Source: Cristatella mucedo (Eukaryota; Bryozoa; Phylactolaemata; Cristatellidae). Taken from it: a DNA stretch of 64,000 bases. Below, one piece after another: positions 44,615-55,531 of the stretch; the stretch's first letter is position 1; each line of letters opens with the position of its first letter. Where the stretch lies: assembly GCA_009760855.2 (NCBI GenBank), contig WPIO01000172.1:503001-567000 (forward strand), read 5' to 3'. The translations under genes and the position numbers were made by a program. Below the pieces are notes generated by a model. It saw only the letters and a program-made list of their open reading frames with translations. It was not told the DNA's origin and made no database searches.

Positions 44615-46734
44615 GTAAGTACAAATTAAAGCAACTGCGTCAGGAGTAATTAATAATTTATGCATATTTGGACTTTTTACGTTTAGACAACGTGCCTTTA
44701 ACTTAATTCTATAGTGCTCAGTTAAGAGCGACCAGTAACCGTGCTAATCTTGACTAACCATACCGTTTCAGACTGACCGTGCTAATCAAGACTGATCCAG
44801 ACTGACCGGCAAACAAGGGGGCGTAGCAAAAGGAGCACCCTCTTGACTCAGGCCGACTCCTTCGAGCCGCAAGTTCGACTCCTTCGAGCCGCAAGTCCGC
44901 ATGCTGCAGTCAATCTGAAAGCAAGGAAAACCTCGAACACCCATTCGCTGACGCATCTTCTATGAACCAAAGATTCTCACTTATTAGGACCAGCATACTG
45001 AGAAGCGCCGGGGCGCGAACCATACAAACGACACTTCTTCCGTATCGTCTTATGCGGCCCGGATCTTATTTCTACCTTTGCCACGTTTTGGCTGACTGCA
45101 AATGATGCAAAGTCTGCAGTACGGCTGTCTACAAGCATCATGCAGCATGCACTCGTGGCTGCACGATATAGTTGGAAAGACATCCAACACATTTTCACTG
45201 GTTTTATTTCATCGCTTTCTATGTGACTTCGAAATGCTTGTGGCGAGCTTATTAAACAGGGCGATGACAAAGCAACATGCCCAGGCGTTGGGCTGTCGCA
45301 TGTAAAATGCATCTAAAACAGGTCAGATCACCAAATAGAGGCCCAATGCTCGTAAATAGCACCACGGGCGAATTTCGTATCCCCATTTTGGCCTACAAGT
45401 TTTCCTGATGAGTTCGGAAACTCTTTCTTCCGAGCTAACAGTGGAAAAGAATAGTGTAGACAGCAACGGTGACAAGACGGTAGCTAGTGGAGAAATCTCT
45501 TTTTAAATTCACATTGTAATCGCTAAGTATGTAGCACCGTCTTAGAATTATTTCTTCGTGTAGTGCCTCTCCCTCTCTCTCTCCCTCCCTCTCTCTCTCT
45601 CTCTCAGTCTATCTGAATGTTTAGCTCGCGGCACACACGGTGTCTCATAATGTCCCCAGTTAAAACATTGTTGCCCTTTCATACAGCCAAAACTCACTCC
45701 AAACTCTGGATTTCTACATAGTACCGCCTATCTTACAGGAACACTCTTTTGGTACTCTTAAAGTCATTTCAGGCTGACCCCTAATGGCTCGTCTTAGCCC
45801 ATCATTTACATTAATAGGAACACCAAGCCTTTTATTAACACCCAATAATACCTTATGCTGCATCCGAAAGATTTGCAACTAGGTTAAATAGAAGCAGTGT
45901 CTACTGGATTAATGATACGTTTAGTGTACCATTCGTAGAACAGTTAGAAAAAATGACAAATAGAAATTTCAAGCTCCGACGCCCATACAATTACACAAGA
46001 AGACATTCTCGGCCCCTGGTTAGTATGACCCAAGGTTAGTAGCATGGACTGACTCGTGTACACAGTAGCAGAAACTGAACATGTAAAAAACAAATACAGG
46101 TTCACTAAGGAGCCGCAAAATCTGAAATAAAATGATCTTCATTGTAAACATCCTGAAGAGATTTAATATTTGCACAGCCTCTTATTTTCACGCCTAAGGT
46201 CAAAATCGAGCAACAGTGGCGAACAAAAACTAGGGAAATCAGCACTTGAAAAAATGCGATCTAGCCGCATTCCCACCAAAATACACATTTACGCGTAGAG
46301 CTGGGTAGCTGCTTAGCTACTACTAAGTGTAAGTCAATTGCCACGGCAAACAGAAGCAGCAGATCACCAGCCGGTGGATGCATTGCTATAGAAAAACTAT
46401 CAGCAGCACGGCGTACGGCCATTGGTTGTCGGTTCTGTACTGTGCTAGTTACTGCAGATTCCTATTTCCACAATTCTGAAACAGCAAGAATTAAAATCAA
46501 GATCCTAAAAGTGGTCTGCTCAAATGCTGTCAGGTCTGACGGTTACCGGGAGCCCCTACCCCGGTGCAGAAATCTGCATGCCACAAACAACCAGAATAAA
46601 TTGACGGGAAATTGGCAGTGTGAAGCCCAATCGTCATTACGTACAACATTCTGCTGCGTCTAAACTAAAACCGTGGCATTTTTCAAATGCCTTGCCTGTT
46701 AACTGTCAGCAATAAAGGACGATTCACAGAAATG
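44615..46734. other. No gene recognised; short CT microsatellite
   Basis: A (CT)n tract lies at 45567-45605. A minus-strand frame at 44977-45312 (111 codons) has no recognisable domain. The remainder is AT-rich and intron-like. Confidence 0.3.
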
Positions 46735-47196
46735 GTTTTAACACAAGTCAGGAGGGGTTCCAGGCTTTCGGAGACTACGAACTAAATGCACGGTCTCCAA
46801 AGGATTTGAGGTTGGTTGGACGAGGTATTGCTAAACTGCTGAATTCTGAAAAGTGGGTGGTAGGATGCTTGGCCTAGGGGGGGGGGGAGTAGATACGAGA
46901 GATAGACAGGATCCAAAGAATGAAGTGACCAAAAAGTGTGCAACAAACTGGAGGGAAAACCTAACGGAAATGGCTGTCTTCGGGCAGGGGCATATAATAT
47001 TAATAATAATGCACTTGTTAAAGCACCCTCAAAAAACTTAATCTTTCTCTAGGCGCTTTACATTTGCTGCAGATGGAAATGCAATTGAATGGTGAGTATA
47101 ATCATTCTTGATAAAAAAACAAAATGAAACACATGGTTACGGGTGACATGCACAGCGTAAGCATGCAAATGTGGTTAGTGGTACCAAGTACATGCT
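46735..47196 (-). mobile_element. LINE-B C-terminus and 3' UTR fragments
   Basis: 46735-46965 is antisense C-terminal protein (GCACGGTCTCCAAAGGATTTGAGG landmark). 46998-47190 is antisense tail, hairpin and 3' UTR. A G9 run lies at 46878-46887. Confidence 0.7.
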
Positions 47197-47198
47197 GT

Positions 47199-47250
47199 CC
47201 TCTCTCTCTCTCGCTCTCTCTCTTTCCCGCTCTCTCTCTCTCTCTCTCTC

Positions 47251-47322
<72 letters not shown>
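47199..47322. repeat. (CT)n microsatellite
   Basis: About 124 bp of CT with a few interruptions. It sits between two LINE-B ends of opposite orientation. Arg-Glu or Ser-Leu frames here are artefacts. Confidence 0.95.
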
Positions 47323-47326
<4 letters not shown>

Positions 47327-47371
47327 CGCACAACATCTTAGCTGGTGCTGACAAGCTAATTGGTGACGGCG

Positions 47372-47492
47372 ATTCATTCATTTACTTACCATTCAATTGC
47401 ATTTCACTTTACAGCAAATGTAAAGCGCCAAGAGAAAGATAAAGTTCTCTGAGGGCGCTTTATCAAGTGAATTATTATTATTATTATTATAC
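47372..47492 (+). mobile_element. LINE-B 3' end only
   Basis: Very short copy: TTACCATTCAATTGCATTT... UTR, a well-paired hairpin (47421-47463) and (ATT)n tail. Confidence 0.8.
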
Positions 47493-47534
47493 ACGTTTGC
47501 AGAGTGAAAGCCAGCATAAAGGTCAATTGCTAGG

Positions 47535-47900
47535 GACGAAGCAGAAATAGTGCTCCCAAAGCCTGGAACTGCCTCCCGACCAGCGTCAGAACATCCCATG
47601 ACCTGACCACATTTAAAAGGAACTTAAAAACACACTTATTTAGGACAGCATTTAGTGGGTCCCTGTGATTCGTCCTTCACGTGCTTATGCGTGCTGACAC
47701 TGTGCATGCTGCCACTAACCACATTTGCATGCTGAACCTGTGCATGTCACCACTAACCATGTCATTCATTTGTGTTGTTTTTCAAGCATGATTTTACTTA
47801 CCATTTAATTGCATTTCCCTTTGCAGAAAATGTAAAGCACCTAGAAAGAGATTACCTTCTCTGAGGGCACTTTATCAAGTACATTATTATTATTATTTGT
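47535..47900 (+). mobile_element. LINE-B C-terminus and 3' UTR
   Basis: Starts with the last coding segment (PKAWN-like, TFKRNLKTHLFRTAFSGSL-like), then a full 3' UTR, hairpin (47831-47873) and (ATT)n tail. It gives a clean view of the 3' UTR sequence. Confidence 0.8.
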
Positions 47901-48336
47901 TAGCAGCAGATTGGTTGTCAGATTCACTGCGAATGTCATCAAGTCAGCGAAGATCATCATTGCGAGTCGGTCGGTGGCAAGCTCCATACTTTCGGCGAGC
48001 ACGACTGCAATTAAAAAAAAATATTTGGGCACACATATGATAGGAATGCGCTTCTGCCAGTTAGGGGTTTGAAAGGTATCATGATGGAAAAGTAGTTCTT
48101 GCTCAAGTGGTCAGTCGGCTTGCCCTAAATTCATGCCTTAGAAAAATTCTCGTCCCTCATTAAGCCCAGTTACCACTATTTAAGCATACCGGCATTATGT
48201 AAATTAAGACATTAAATTTCGTACATCCTATACTATTGTGCAAACCGACTGCAGACAAACCAAACTATGAGCTACTAACTTGCAAACGTTCATGTGAAGA
48301 GTGCTCAGTCTCTGGAGGCGATTTTCGAACGCTCAG

Positions 48337-48425
48337 GAAATAATAATAATAATAATAATAATAATGCAGTCAATAAAGTGCCCTCAGAGAACTAAATCTC
48401 TTGCTAGGCGATTAACATTTGTTAT
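48337..48425 (-). mobile_element. LINE-B 3' hairpin and tail only
   Basis: (AAT)n, then antisense hairpin (TAAAGTGCCCTCAGAGAACTAAATCTC) and about 15 bp more. The insertion retained less than 100 bp. Confidence 0.75.
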
Positions 48426-49046
48426 CTAAATACCTGGTAACCATACGATTTCAATTTCCTTTCAGAGTAGCTTTGAGACGACTGAAAGTTAAAGAGCAAT
48501 AGGTGTCAGCTTTCAAATGTAAACGCACGTTGTCACTAAATCATCACTATATTCGGAGATGACCGTTCTTGTGTGCACCAGCTGGTTGTGTTCTGGGCTG
48601 CTATCGGCCAGAGGAGCGGTTACGAGAGCAGTTGCATCCCCCGAGCCGAGTCCTGGTACACTCTCGCACAGAGCAGTTCTTCTCGTACGGCAAGCACCTA
48701 AAGCCTTGTATGACTGGAACTCTTACAATGTGTTTCGCTAGTTCTGATTCAGCTGCCAAAGGCAGAACTAACGGCTACCTTACCTTACAGCTACATCTTA
48801 CCTTAATATGTGCCATATATGCATATTTGCAGCGACCTATGCAATCTATGACAGCATCTTATTGCAGCATCCATCCTTTATATACGCTATGGATTGATTG
48901 AGACTCCCCAATGATTAAGCAGCATGTTGCGAAAATTGTGAAGTGGTAAATGTTCGAATTGTTTCCCTGAGTGCTAGCAATGTCGAGTAACTTGCATAGG
49001 GTATGCATGCATACTTCTCAACTTCGTGTTTGTGTGTACGTGCATG

Positions 49047-49048
<2 letters not shown>
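48426..49048. other. No gene recognised
   Basis: Overlapping frames at 48559-48901 have no recognisable motif. Nothing else supported. Confidence 0.3.

Positions 49049-49139
<91 letters not shown>
49049..49139. repeat. (GT)n microsatellite
   Basis: About 90 bp of nearly pure GT. Confidence 0.95.
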
Positions 49140-49142
<3 letters not shown>

Positions 49143-49204
49143 TATGTGGGCGGGCACGCGTGTGTGGGTGCACTTGTGAGCACTGAGATTAGGCGATCAA
49201 GATA

Positions 49205-49205
49205 A

Positions 49206-49291
<86 letters not shown>
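49205..49291. repeat. (AT)n microsatellite
   Basis: About 87 bp of AT with two TTAT/TAAT interruptions, 65 bp after the (GT)n tract. Confidence 0.95.
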
Positions 49292-49294
<3 letters not shown>

Positions 49295-50400
49295 ATTCAT
49301 TTGCATATATTTGTATATATTTTGTATATATGAGCCTGTACATTCAAAGTCTCACTACCAGACCCTAAAAAGTAAACGAAAACGCACAGCCACTAAGCAC
49401 TATACAATTAGTTCTAGAACCTAAGCTGGAAAGATGTATCGAAATATATTACTATAACGTAAGTATAAACAGATGCTGGTGGTGCGTTTAACAGCATCTG
49501 CCATGGTCACAGTGCCCATAGCTGGTAAACTCAGGAAGCGAGCAGGTTATAGGAACAAACGACCACGTATAAGCAATCCTGCACCAGTTTTTACTACGTC
49601 AGGGTTTGTCAGGTACCCCCTACTAGAGCACCTGTTTACGGGAGAGCCTGTGGTTGACGCCAGGTCACAAGTCACTTGCCGGTGGCAAATTGTACAACTT
49701 TTGAACGGGTTTTCGCAAAGGTCGCAGCTCGAGTGTCGCAGCAAGAGTGGGAAGCTATGCCAGGTCACTCGTTGAACAAAGATCCTCCGAACGCAGCTAC
49801 ATCCAGGCACTCCGGCTACTTTCCTGTACTTCCAGGTACCTTCCTGAAGGCGCTGCGACCAGGTTTCTCCAGCGTATGGCGATAGGCCAATCAAACATTG
49901 CTTATCTCCAGTAGCGGTTGCTAGAAACGAAAGGCCGGCAGCTATCAGTTGCCACGTAGCATGACCCTTTGGAAGTGCAGTCCGGCTAACCGATCCCCGG
50001 GAGCCAATGGGAGCTGCTGGGATTGATCAGGTTGGTCTATTTTCGGACAACCAATCGCTGTAAGCTCCACCCCTCCCTAAGGCGCTTGGGGTTATTCTTG
50101 GTCGACTGGGTAGTGGCTGCTGGCGGCTGAGTCCAGGATGGGCGATCGGCGCTCAAAAACGGGTGCCGCGGCGTCTCGGCACTGGCTACTGCGAACGCCC
50201 TCCTCGCCGACGGACGACCTCCAGTGACTATGGGGGTTGTTGTATAAAAATGCCCCCCTCCCCTGGCCCCGGTCCCCATCAGGAATCTCATGCTCGATCC
50301 CCTTCTGGCACCAGGCATTTCGATTGCATCTGTGTCCGATTCCAGAAGCGGAATTCTTATACAACATGCCCAACAATATTTCAGAAATTAAGTTGAAATT
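49292..50400. other. No gene recognised; composition shift
   Basis: Balanced to GC-rich sequence with overlapping frames on both strands (49473-49894 and 50037-50396) and no domain. It stops abruptly at about 50390, where an AT-rich block begins. Confidence 0.3.
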
Positions 50401-50968
50401 ATGAGTCTATTGAAGAATTTTTTACCATTGTATAAATGGATCGTTCCAGAGAGGGAATGTTTTTTTGTGTTCAAGCTTGGAAGCAGCTACATTTCCAAGA
50501 TATTACTCCACCAGGTTTCAAAGGAAAGAACAGTTTTCGTATTGGTTTTGAGGGTTTTATATCTAGGTTTATTACTAATTATGCTTTAAATATGCGTTTA
50601 TTGGATTCGGAAGTTGATGGCGTTCTGCAAGTAATGAAAGAAGAATTTTCCAGTAGGAAATTAGATGGCGCTTGTTTAGTTTCTTGCTTGCTTGCTAAAG
50701 TTTATTAAAAGGAAAATGTAATGTAGAAATTGAAAGAGGTTTTAGCATATTACCGGACCGGAAGTTGGCCACAACTATTTTTGGTTAAATAATAATGGAA
50801 TAATGGTTGACTTGGCTTTTTCAATTTTACTAAATATAAATGCTGATCCTAATCTCATTGATATTCAAGACTATTGCACGCATCAAGAAATAGAAACAGA
50901 CAAAGCAGAATGTCAAAAGAAACCGAAAGATCTTTCTTATTTACTTGTAAAGAAGCGAAATATGTAGA
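50401..50968 (+). pseudogene. Possible transglutaminase-like gene relic (AT-rich)
   Basis: A chain of frames reads MSLLKNFLPLYKWIVPEREC, then after a shift in a T7 run GFKGKNSFRIGFEGFISRFI and LDGACLVSCLLAKVY, then KGKCNVEIERGFSI, then after a further shift EVGHNYFWLNNNGIMVDLAF and ending KKPKDLSYLLVKKRNM. The order of a Cys in GAC, a His in GHNYFW and an Asp in IMVDLA resembles the C-H-D triad of transglutaminase-like proteins. Total about 180 residues with one stop and two frameshifts. The function is inference. Base composition and lysine/asparagine usage differ sharply from both flanks. Confidence 0.35.
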
Positions 50969-51446
50969 GAAGCGAAATGTGTGGCTACTTATTCAAGAAG
51001 ATAAGAGGCGAAGGAAAGAAAGGCCAAGTAGAGAAAGAAGAAAGCGCATATGATTACGAATATTACATTTATATAAAATGTAATGCAATGTATCTCCATC
51101 AGCAACTCCACAAAGTAATAAAGGCCATGTGGGTGTTACTCAGGAGAGCTTTGTAAAGCGCACTCACAGCCTAAGCGGCTTTTGGTAGCCAACAGACTTC
51201 GTCTCACGAAACAAAGAAAAAATGGAAAGCATAGCAGAGTCAGGAGAGAAGTTGAGGTAGTGAGTAGCATGGAAGTAACAGCTCAAGACCGCTGAAAAGG
51301 ATTAGCCATAGTCGGCAGCAGAAGAGCAGTTGTTGTTGCATAAGAACTGTTAAGCGAGTTCGGCAGTCTAAAACCTTCATAACTAAGCTTCCATCGCCAA
51401 CGGTCTTTAAACGGGGGAATAAAACAGCTCAATTATTGTCCATACA

Positions 51447-53300
51447 TAATAATAATTATAATAATAATAATAATTCACTTGATAAAGCACCCTCAGAGAA
51501 CTTAATCTCTCTCTAGGCGCTTTACATTTGCTGTAAAGTGAAATGCAATTGAATGGTAAGTAAAATCATGCTTGAAAAAACAAACGAAATGAATAATATG
51601 GTTAGGGGTGACATGCACAGGGTCAGCATGCAAATGTGGTTAGTGGCAGCATGCACAGTGTCAGCACGCATAAGCACATGATGGACGATTCACAGGGACC
51701 CATTAAATGCTTTCCTAAATAGGTGTGTTTTTACGTTCCTTTTAAACGTGGTCAGGTCAGGGGATGTTCTGACGTGGGTCGGGAGGGAGTTCCAGGCTTT
51801 GGGAGCATACAAACTAAATGCACGGTCTCCAAAGGATTTAATGTTAGTAAGAGGTATTTGTAGACTGTTGGATTCCGAAAAGCGGTTGGTACGATGCTTA
51901 GCCTGATGGGGTAGTATATCTGACAGATAGGCTGGAGCCATAGAATGAAGGAACCTAAAAGTAAGCGACAAAACCTTGAAGTCAATCCGTTGCCTCACTG
52001 GTAGCCAGTGCAGGTCGGCGAGAAGTGGAGTAATGTGGCAACTGCGAAGCTCACGACAGACAAGCCTAGCTGCAGAGTTTTGCATCAGCTGCAATCGCCT
52101 GATCGCACATACTGGTAGGCCAGTAACCAGTGAGTTGCAGAAGTCGAGACGAGATGTCAAAAATGCATGGACCAACTTGGACGTGGTATTTCTATCTAAA
52201 CAAGCCCGAATTTTCGCATTTTTATGAAGCTGAAAATAGGTGGATTTGACTGTGGAGCTGATATGGTCGTCTAACGAGAGGTCGCTTTGGAATATGACAC
52301 CTAGATTTCGAGCATATTCAACTGGAGATATGCTGGCAGAGCCAATTTTGAGAGTCAGCCTTTCCAATCTCTGGATCACACTGGGTTTGCCCATAACAAG
52401 TAAGTTAGTTTTATCATCGTTAAGTTTTAGAAAATTTGCTGCCATCCATATGGGGATGTCATCAGTGCATGCAGCTAGTGAGTTTAGATAATTTGAGGTG
52501 CTCGAAGGCTTGGAGGGATCAAAGCAAAGGTACAACTGAGTGTCATCTGCATAGAAGTGAAAGCCTAGATTGTGCTTGGCAATCACATCAGCAAGAGGCA
52601 GAGTATAAACCTTGAAAAGAACCGGACCTAGCACTGAGCCCTGAGGTACTCCATATTTCAGAGGTACTTCAGATGATCCAGTCCATTCACGTCAATACTC
52701 TGGAGTCTCCCACTGAGATAGGACCTGAACCGCTGCAGAGCAGTGCCAGTGATGCCCAGGCGAGATGAGAGGCGCTCTAGAAGAACTTTGTGATCGATGG
52801 TGTCAAAAGCTGCCGAAAGATCGAGCAAAACAAGCATAGACACTCTACCCATGTCTGTATCACTAAGTAGGTCGTTGTATACCCGAAGCAATGCTGACTC
52901 TGTGGAGTGGTTAGCTCTAAAGCCAGACCGGAACTTACTAGCAAGATGTGAGGTTTCGATATAGGAGTTCAGCTGGTCCGCCACGACCCGTTCGAGTGTC
53001 TTTGATAGGAATGGTAGACGGGAAAGTGGGCGGTAGTTGTTCAAGTTCTCTTGGTCAAGTGTAGTTTTCTTGAGAAGTGGCCTGACTACAGCCTTTTTGA
53101 AAGGTTCTGGGACATGACCTGAGGCTAATGACATATTAATAATGTTAGTTATGCATGGCAGCAGCAGATCAATGCAACGTAGGAGCAGGACAGTGGGAAT
53201 AGGGTCCTGAGGACTTGTTGTCTTCTTTGATTGAGATACGATCTTTAGGACTAGATCACTAGTGACCTGCTTAAATGCAGACATTGAGGTGCTGCCAGGA
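51447..53300 (-). mobile_element. LINE-B RT copy, best preserved in the window
   Basis: The (AAT)n tail (51448-51475) and hairpin (51482-51530) are followed on the minus strand by the complete palm, thumb and C-terminal region. The 5' end is near SVPGSTSMSAFKQ at 53290. One missing base near 52650-52665 separates two long open frames. Otherwise RT motifs are intact. It sits inside LINE-A, so it is younger than that copy. Confidence 0.9.
51690..52634 (-). CDS. LINE-B RT C-terminal half, 314 codons open
   Basis: Open frame with [40 protein letters not shown] (catalytic YADD intact), [53 protein letters not shown] and the C-terminal [20 protein letters not shown], ending KAFNGSL. It would copy LINE-B and, by inference, SINE-1 RNA if the full protein were made. 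The first codon is internal, because a one-base deletion just upstream removes continuity with the GVPQG block. Confidence 0.8.
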   Translation of the reverse strand: MLGPVLFKVYTLPLADVIAKHNLGFHFYADDTQLYLCFDPSKPSSTSNYLNSLAACTDDIPIWMAANFLKLNDDKTNLLVMGKPSVIQRLERLTLKIGSASISPVEYARNLGVIFQSDLSLDDHISSTVKSTYFQLHKNAKIRACLDRNTTSKLVHAFLTSRLDFCNSLVTGLPVCAIRRLQLMQNSAARLVCRELRSCHITPLLADLHWLPVRQRIDFKVLSLTFRFLHSMAPAYLSDILPHQAKHRTNRFSESNSLQIPLTNIKSFGDRAFSLYAPKAWNSLPTHVRTSPDLTTFKRNVKTHLFRKAFNGSL

Positions 53301-53563
53301 ACCGAGGAACACGACCTGAAGGCACGTGGAGGCTGAAACCGATGCATCAGTTCAGCTAGGTACTGAGAAGTAAAGTTGTGGCGGACCTTGTGAGTCAGAG
53401 TAAGAACTTTGCTCTGTATCCTAAGATCAAATGGCAGCCATCCTTTCTCTTTTAGCAAAGGAGAAACGTGTTCAAATCTCTGGGACTTGAAAACTAGCCC
53501 TGCAGCCATATTTGTAGCCATTTGTAGTGGCATAGTTGCTTTTTGTTTTGGTGACCCAGCCAA
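52658..53563 (-). pseudogene. Chimeric frame: LINE-A thumb fused to LINE-B fingers/palm
   Basis: Residues 1-85 come from LINE-A (GSPKQKATMPLQMATNMAAG, AELMHRFQPPRAFRSC). From SVPGSTSMSAFKQ onward the frame is LINE-B: DPIPTVLLLRCIDLLLPCI, PLLKKTTLDQENLNNYRPLS, LLDLSAAFDTIDHKVLLERL. It ends at the frameshift before GVPQG. The fusion is a by-product of insertion and not a gene. Confidence 0.8.
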
Positions 53564-53860
53564 ATGGGAATTGGAATAATCAAGTCGAAACAGAACTAAG
53601 GAGCTAGTTAAATTTTTTGCAAGCCATTGTGGCAGACAGCTCCTTGTCTTGGATAGGGATCGAATGTGACTGCTAGCTGTAGAAGCAGTCTTCTGAATGA
53701 AGCTTAAAAATTGAGGCAGCTGTCGAAAAGTCTACCTAAATTTCAAGCCCACGGTGATCGTCGCACAACAGCATCACCTATTTGAAGAGCAAAGCCTTTT
53801 AATCATGTCACACGCTTAGGGTGTCCTACGAGCAGAAGTTTGGTTGTATCGTCATTAGTT

Positions 53861-54085
53861 ATACTGAATCGGCAAAAATCGGCGGAAATTATTATTTTGG
53901 TTTTACTAAGAATTCCGGAATCAAATTCAATTTCAGTACTATCTATGTCACAGATTTCACATTGCAATTAATTTTTAAAAGTTTTCATTTTAATTTGCTT
54001 ACAATTTGGGCGACCCGTCTTCAAGATATTCTTTTTCTGATAAAGTCTGAGAAAAAACTTTACACAGTATTGCAATTTTTTTAGA
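53861..54085 (+). other. AT-rich coding-like fragment, unknown
   Basis: Continues an open frame (SAKIGGNYYFGFTKNSGIKF) of protein-like composition that stops at 54082. It could be a further gene of the same AT-rich element as 50401-51060. No family recognised. Confidence 0.25.
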
Positions 54086-54109
54086 ATTTCAATTTGAATT
54101 TTAAAACAG

Positions 54110-54745
54110 AGAAAAAACGATAGTAAGTGCTACCCGGATTCTGATATAAGTCAATTATTCAAACCAAGAACAAAAATAAATCCTCATGGTTTCTTTGACA
54201 CAGTTTTGCCTAAAGAAAGCCACCAAACATACGTGTATGTGCCAACTGATTCTGGTTATAAATATGCACTAAGTGTGATTGATGTTGCTACGAAGTATAA
54301 AGACTCAAGAGCACTTAAAATCTTCAAAAGAAGTAACTAAAGCTATAATTGACATTTCCAAAAGGATCATTTAGAGTGGCCGGAAAAGATAGAAGATCTA
54401 GCATGAAAGTTCGAAGGAGATTTCAAGAAATAAATGAATAAACATGGAACACGTGTGATAGAAGCGACTGGCAAGAAAAGTGTTGCGTTAGTCGAAAGAA
54501 TAATTGAACAAATGCAGAAAGATCTTTCATTGTTCAGTATGAAAAGGAATTGGAAAGACAGAACAAAGGTGATCAAACTAGAAACAAAGAATAAATTAAG
54601 AATCTACCAAATATTCCAGATTACCTGAATATTAACATTACAAGAAAAACAGGAGGAAAACTGACTAAAGCTACGAAAAAGAAATAGTCGATCGAAAAAA
54701 CCGGAGTACCGCAGAAAAGTATGAAAACAAGAAGAGGTATTAGAA
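54110..54745 (+). pseudogene. DDE integrase relic (Maverick/Polinton or retrovirus-type)
   Basis: The frames SQLFKPRTKINPHGFFDTVL, VPTDSGYKYALSVIDVATKY and KDSRALK show the integrase core beta-strands. They are followed by EVTKAIIDISK, KIEDLA (second acidic site eroded), FEGDFKK.MNKHGTRV and TGKKSVALVERIIEQMQKDL, which is the helix with the catalytic glutamate (VER). This is the rve-type core. At least three frameshifts and two stops occur. Low GC and lysine richness match 50401-51060. The family (Polinton versus other) is inference from the neighbours and composition. Confidence 0.6.
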
Positions 54746-54767
54746 CTTGGAACAACTGCTAGATGTT

Positions 54768-54935
54768 TGGTGAGCCGTAATGGCTCGCTAGGTAAGGTGG
54801 TTGCTTTTATGACCTCGGCCCCGAGGTCTTGGGTTCGAATCCTGTGGTGTACGATCCTTTCTCGCCACTGCAAGCGGTGGTGATAGCCGTCAAGGCTCTT
54901 TTGTCGCTATACAAAAAGAGACTGTTAAATCAGCT
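54768..54935 (+). mobile_element. SINE-2, sense copy
   Basis: tRNA-derived: a TGGCTCGCTAGGTAAGGTGG A-box region and a perfect B box GGTTCGAATCC (54832-54842). The unique part includes CGCCACTGCAAGCGGTGGTG. It lacks the GCGCC hairpin of SINE-1 and ends near ACTGTTAAATCAGCTGG. Confidence 0.8.
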
Positions 54936-55173
54936 GGTATTTATTATAAATACCTATTTTATTTACATATTTACTAGAGCCAGGTAAAGATTGCATGAAT
55001 TACATGAAGATGAAAAATGAAGAAGGGCTACAGATCCAAAATGGAGTTAAACAAAGCATACGATTTGTAGAAAACTAGTAATGAAAGACCAGCCAGTTAG
55101 ATATTTCATAAACGATAAAAATGAAAATATTGTGAGAGAATAATTGCAAGTTATCAAACAGTAGGACTTACTT
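54936..55173 (+). other. AT-rich remnant downstream of the integrase
   Basis: Fragments such as DCMNYMKMKNEEGLQIQNG are coding-like and may be the integrase C-terminus displaced by SINE-2. They are too broken to name. Confidence 0.3.
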
Positions 55174-55347
55174 TTAAGCAATTTCTATCTCATCTGTGTC
55201 TTTAACGATATCATTAAATTCTACTCTCGTTACGATTTCATCAGACAAAGCATCAACTATCTTTGATATACACTTTGCATTTGCTTCAAGAGTTGATCTT
55301 TGGCGTTTATCGATTTCAGCAAGAACACCGTCAATTGATAACAACAT
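55174..55347 (-). CDS. Small ORF, 57 residues, unknown
   Basis: The minus-strand frame from an ATG at 55347 reads MLLSIDGVLAEIDKRQRSTL and ends EFNDIVKDTDEIEIA. The heptad-like spacing of L/I/V suggests a helical or coiled-coil peptide. It converges on the integrase relic, an arrangement that would fit a multigene mobile element. It has no homologue I recognise. Confidence 0.3.
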   Translation of the reverse strand: MLLSIDGVLAEIDKRQRSTLEANAKCISKIVDALSDEIVTRVEFNDIVKDTDEIEIA

Positions 55348-55396
55348 TGTAGGTACTGCTGCTTAAAAAGAAACCCAATTATAGGTTGTTCATTCA

Positions 55397-55531
55397 ACTA
55401 AGTTTAATACAGCTGGTTCCTTAAAAAATTCCATTTTGCAGTGGCTAGTTGGAATTAGACTAGGCAGTCTAATTCCAACTAGCCACTGCAAAATGGTAAC
55501 TTTTCAAGGAACCAGCTGTATTAAACTTAGT
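55397..55531. repeat. Near-perfect palindrome, 65-bp arms, 4-bp loop
   Basis: Left arm 55397-55461 and right arm 55466-55531 differ by about two substitutions and one indel. The centre is AGACT-AGGC-AGTCT. It would form a long hairpin or cruciform. It could be a foldback element, fused terminal inverted repeats or an assembly artefact. Confidence 0.85.

Larger units (their letters stand above)
51062..53860 (-). mobile_element. LINE-A 3' portion, split by LINE-B
   Basis: Two antisense LINE-A pieces belong together. 51062-51446 carries the tail (minus-strand GGAGATACATTGCATTACATT), 3' UTR and C-terminus up to RSC|VDNKLA. 53300-53860 carries the thumb (LVFKSQRFEHVSPLLKEKGW) back to the NDDTTKLLLVGHPKRV block. 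The copy is 5'-truncated at about 53860 and lies inside the AT-rich block. Confidence 0.8.

Noticed and set aside
47102-47381. Arg-Glu and Ser-Leu repeat frames
   Set aside because: Caused by the (CT)n microsatellite.
48915-49306. Thr-His and Tyr-Ile repeat frames
   Set aside because: Caused by adjoining (GT)n and (AT)n tracts.
49473-49894. Antiparallel 100-115 codon frames
   Set aside because: Mutually overlapping on both strands without motifs or splice context. At most one could be real and neither is supported.
54768-54880. Functional tRNA gene
   Set aside because: Perfect B box but no intact cloverleaf. A second diverged copy with the same unique 3' region at 57371 shows it is a SINE.
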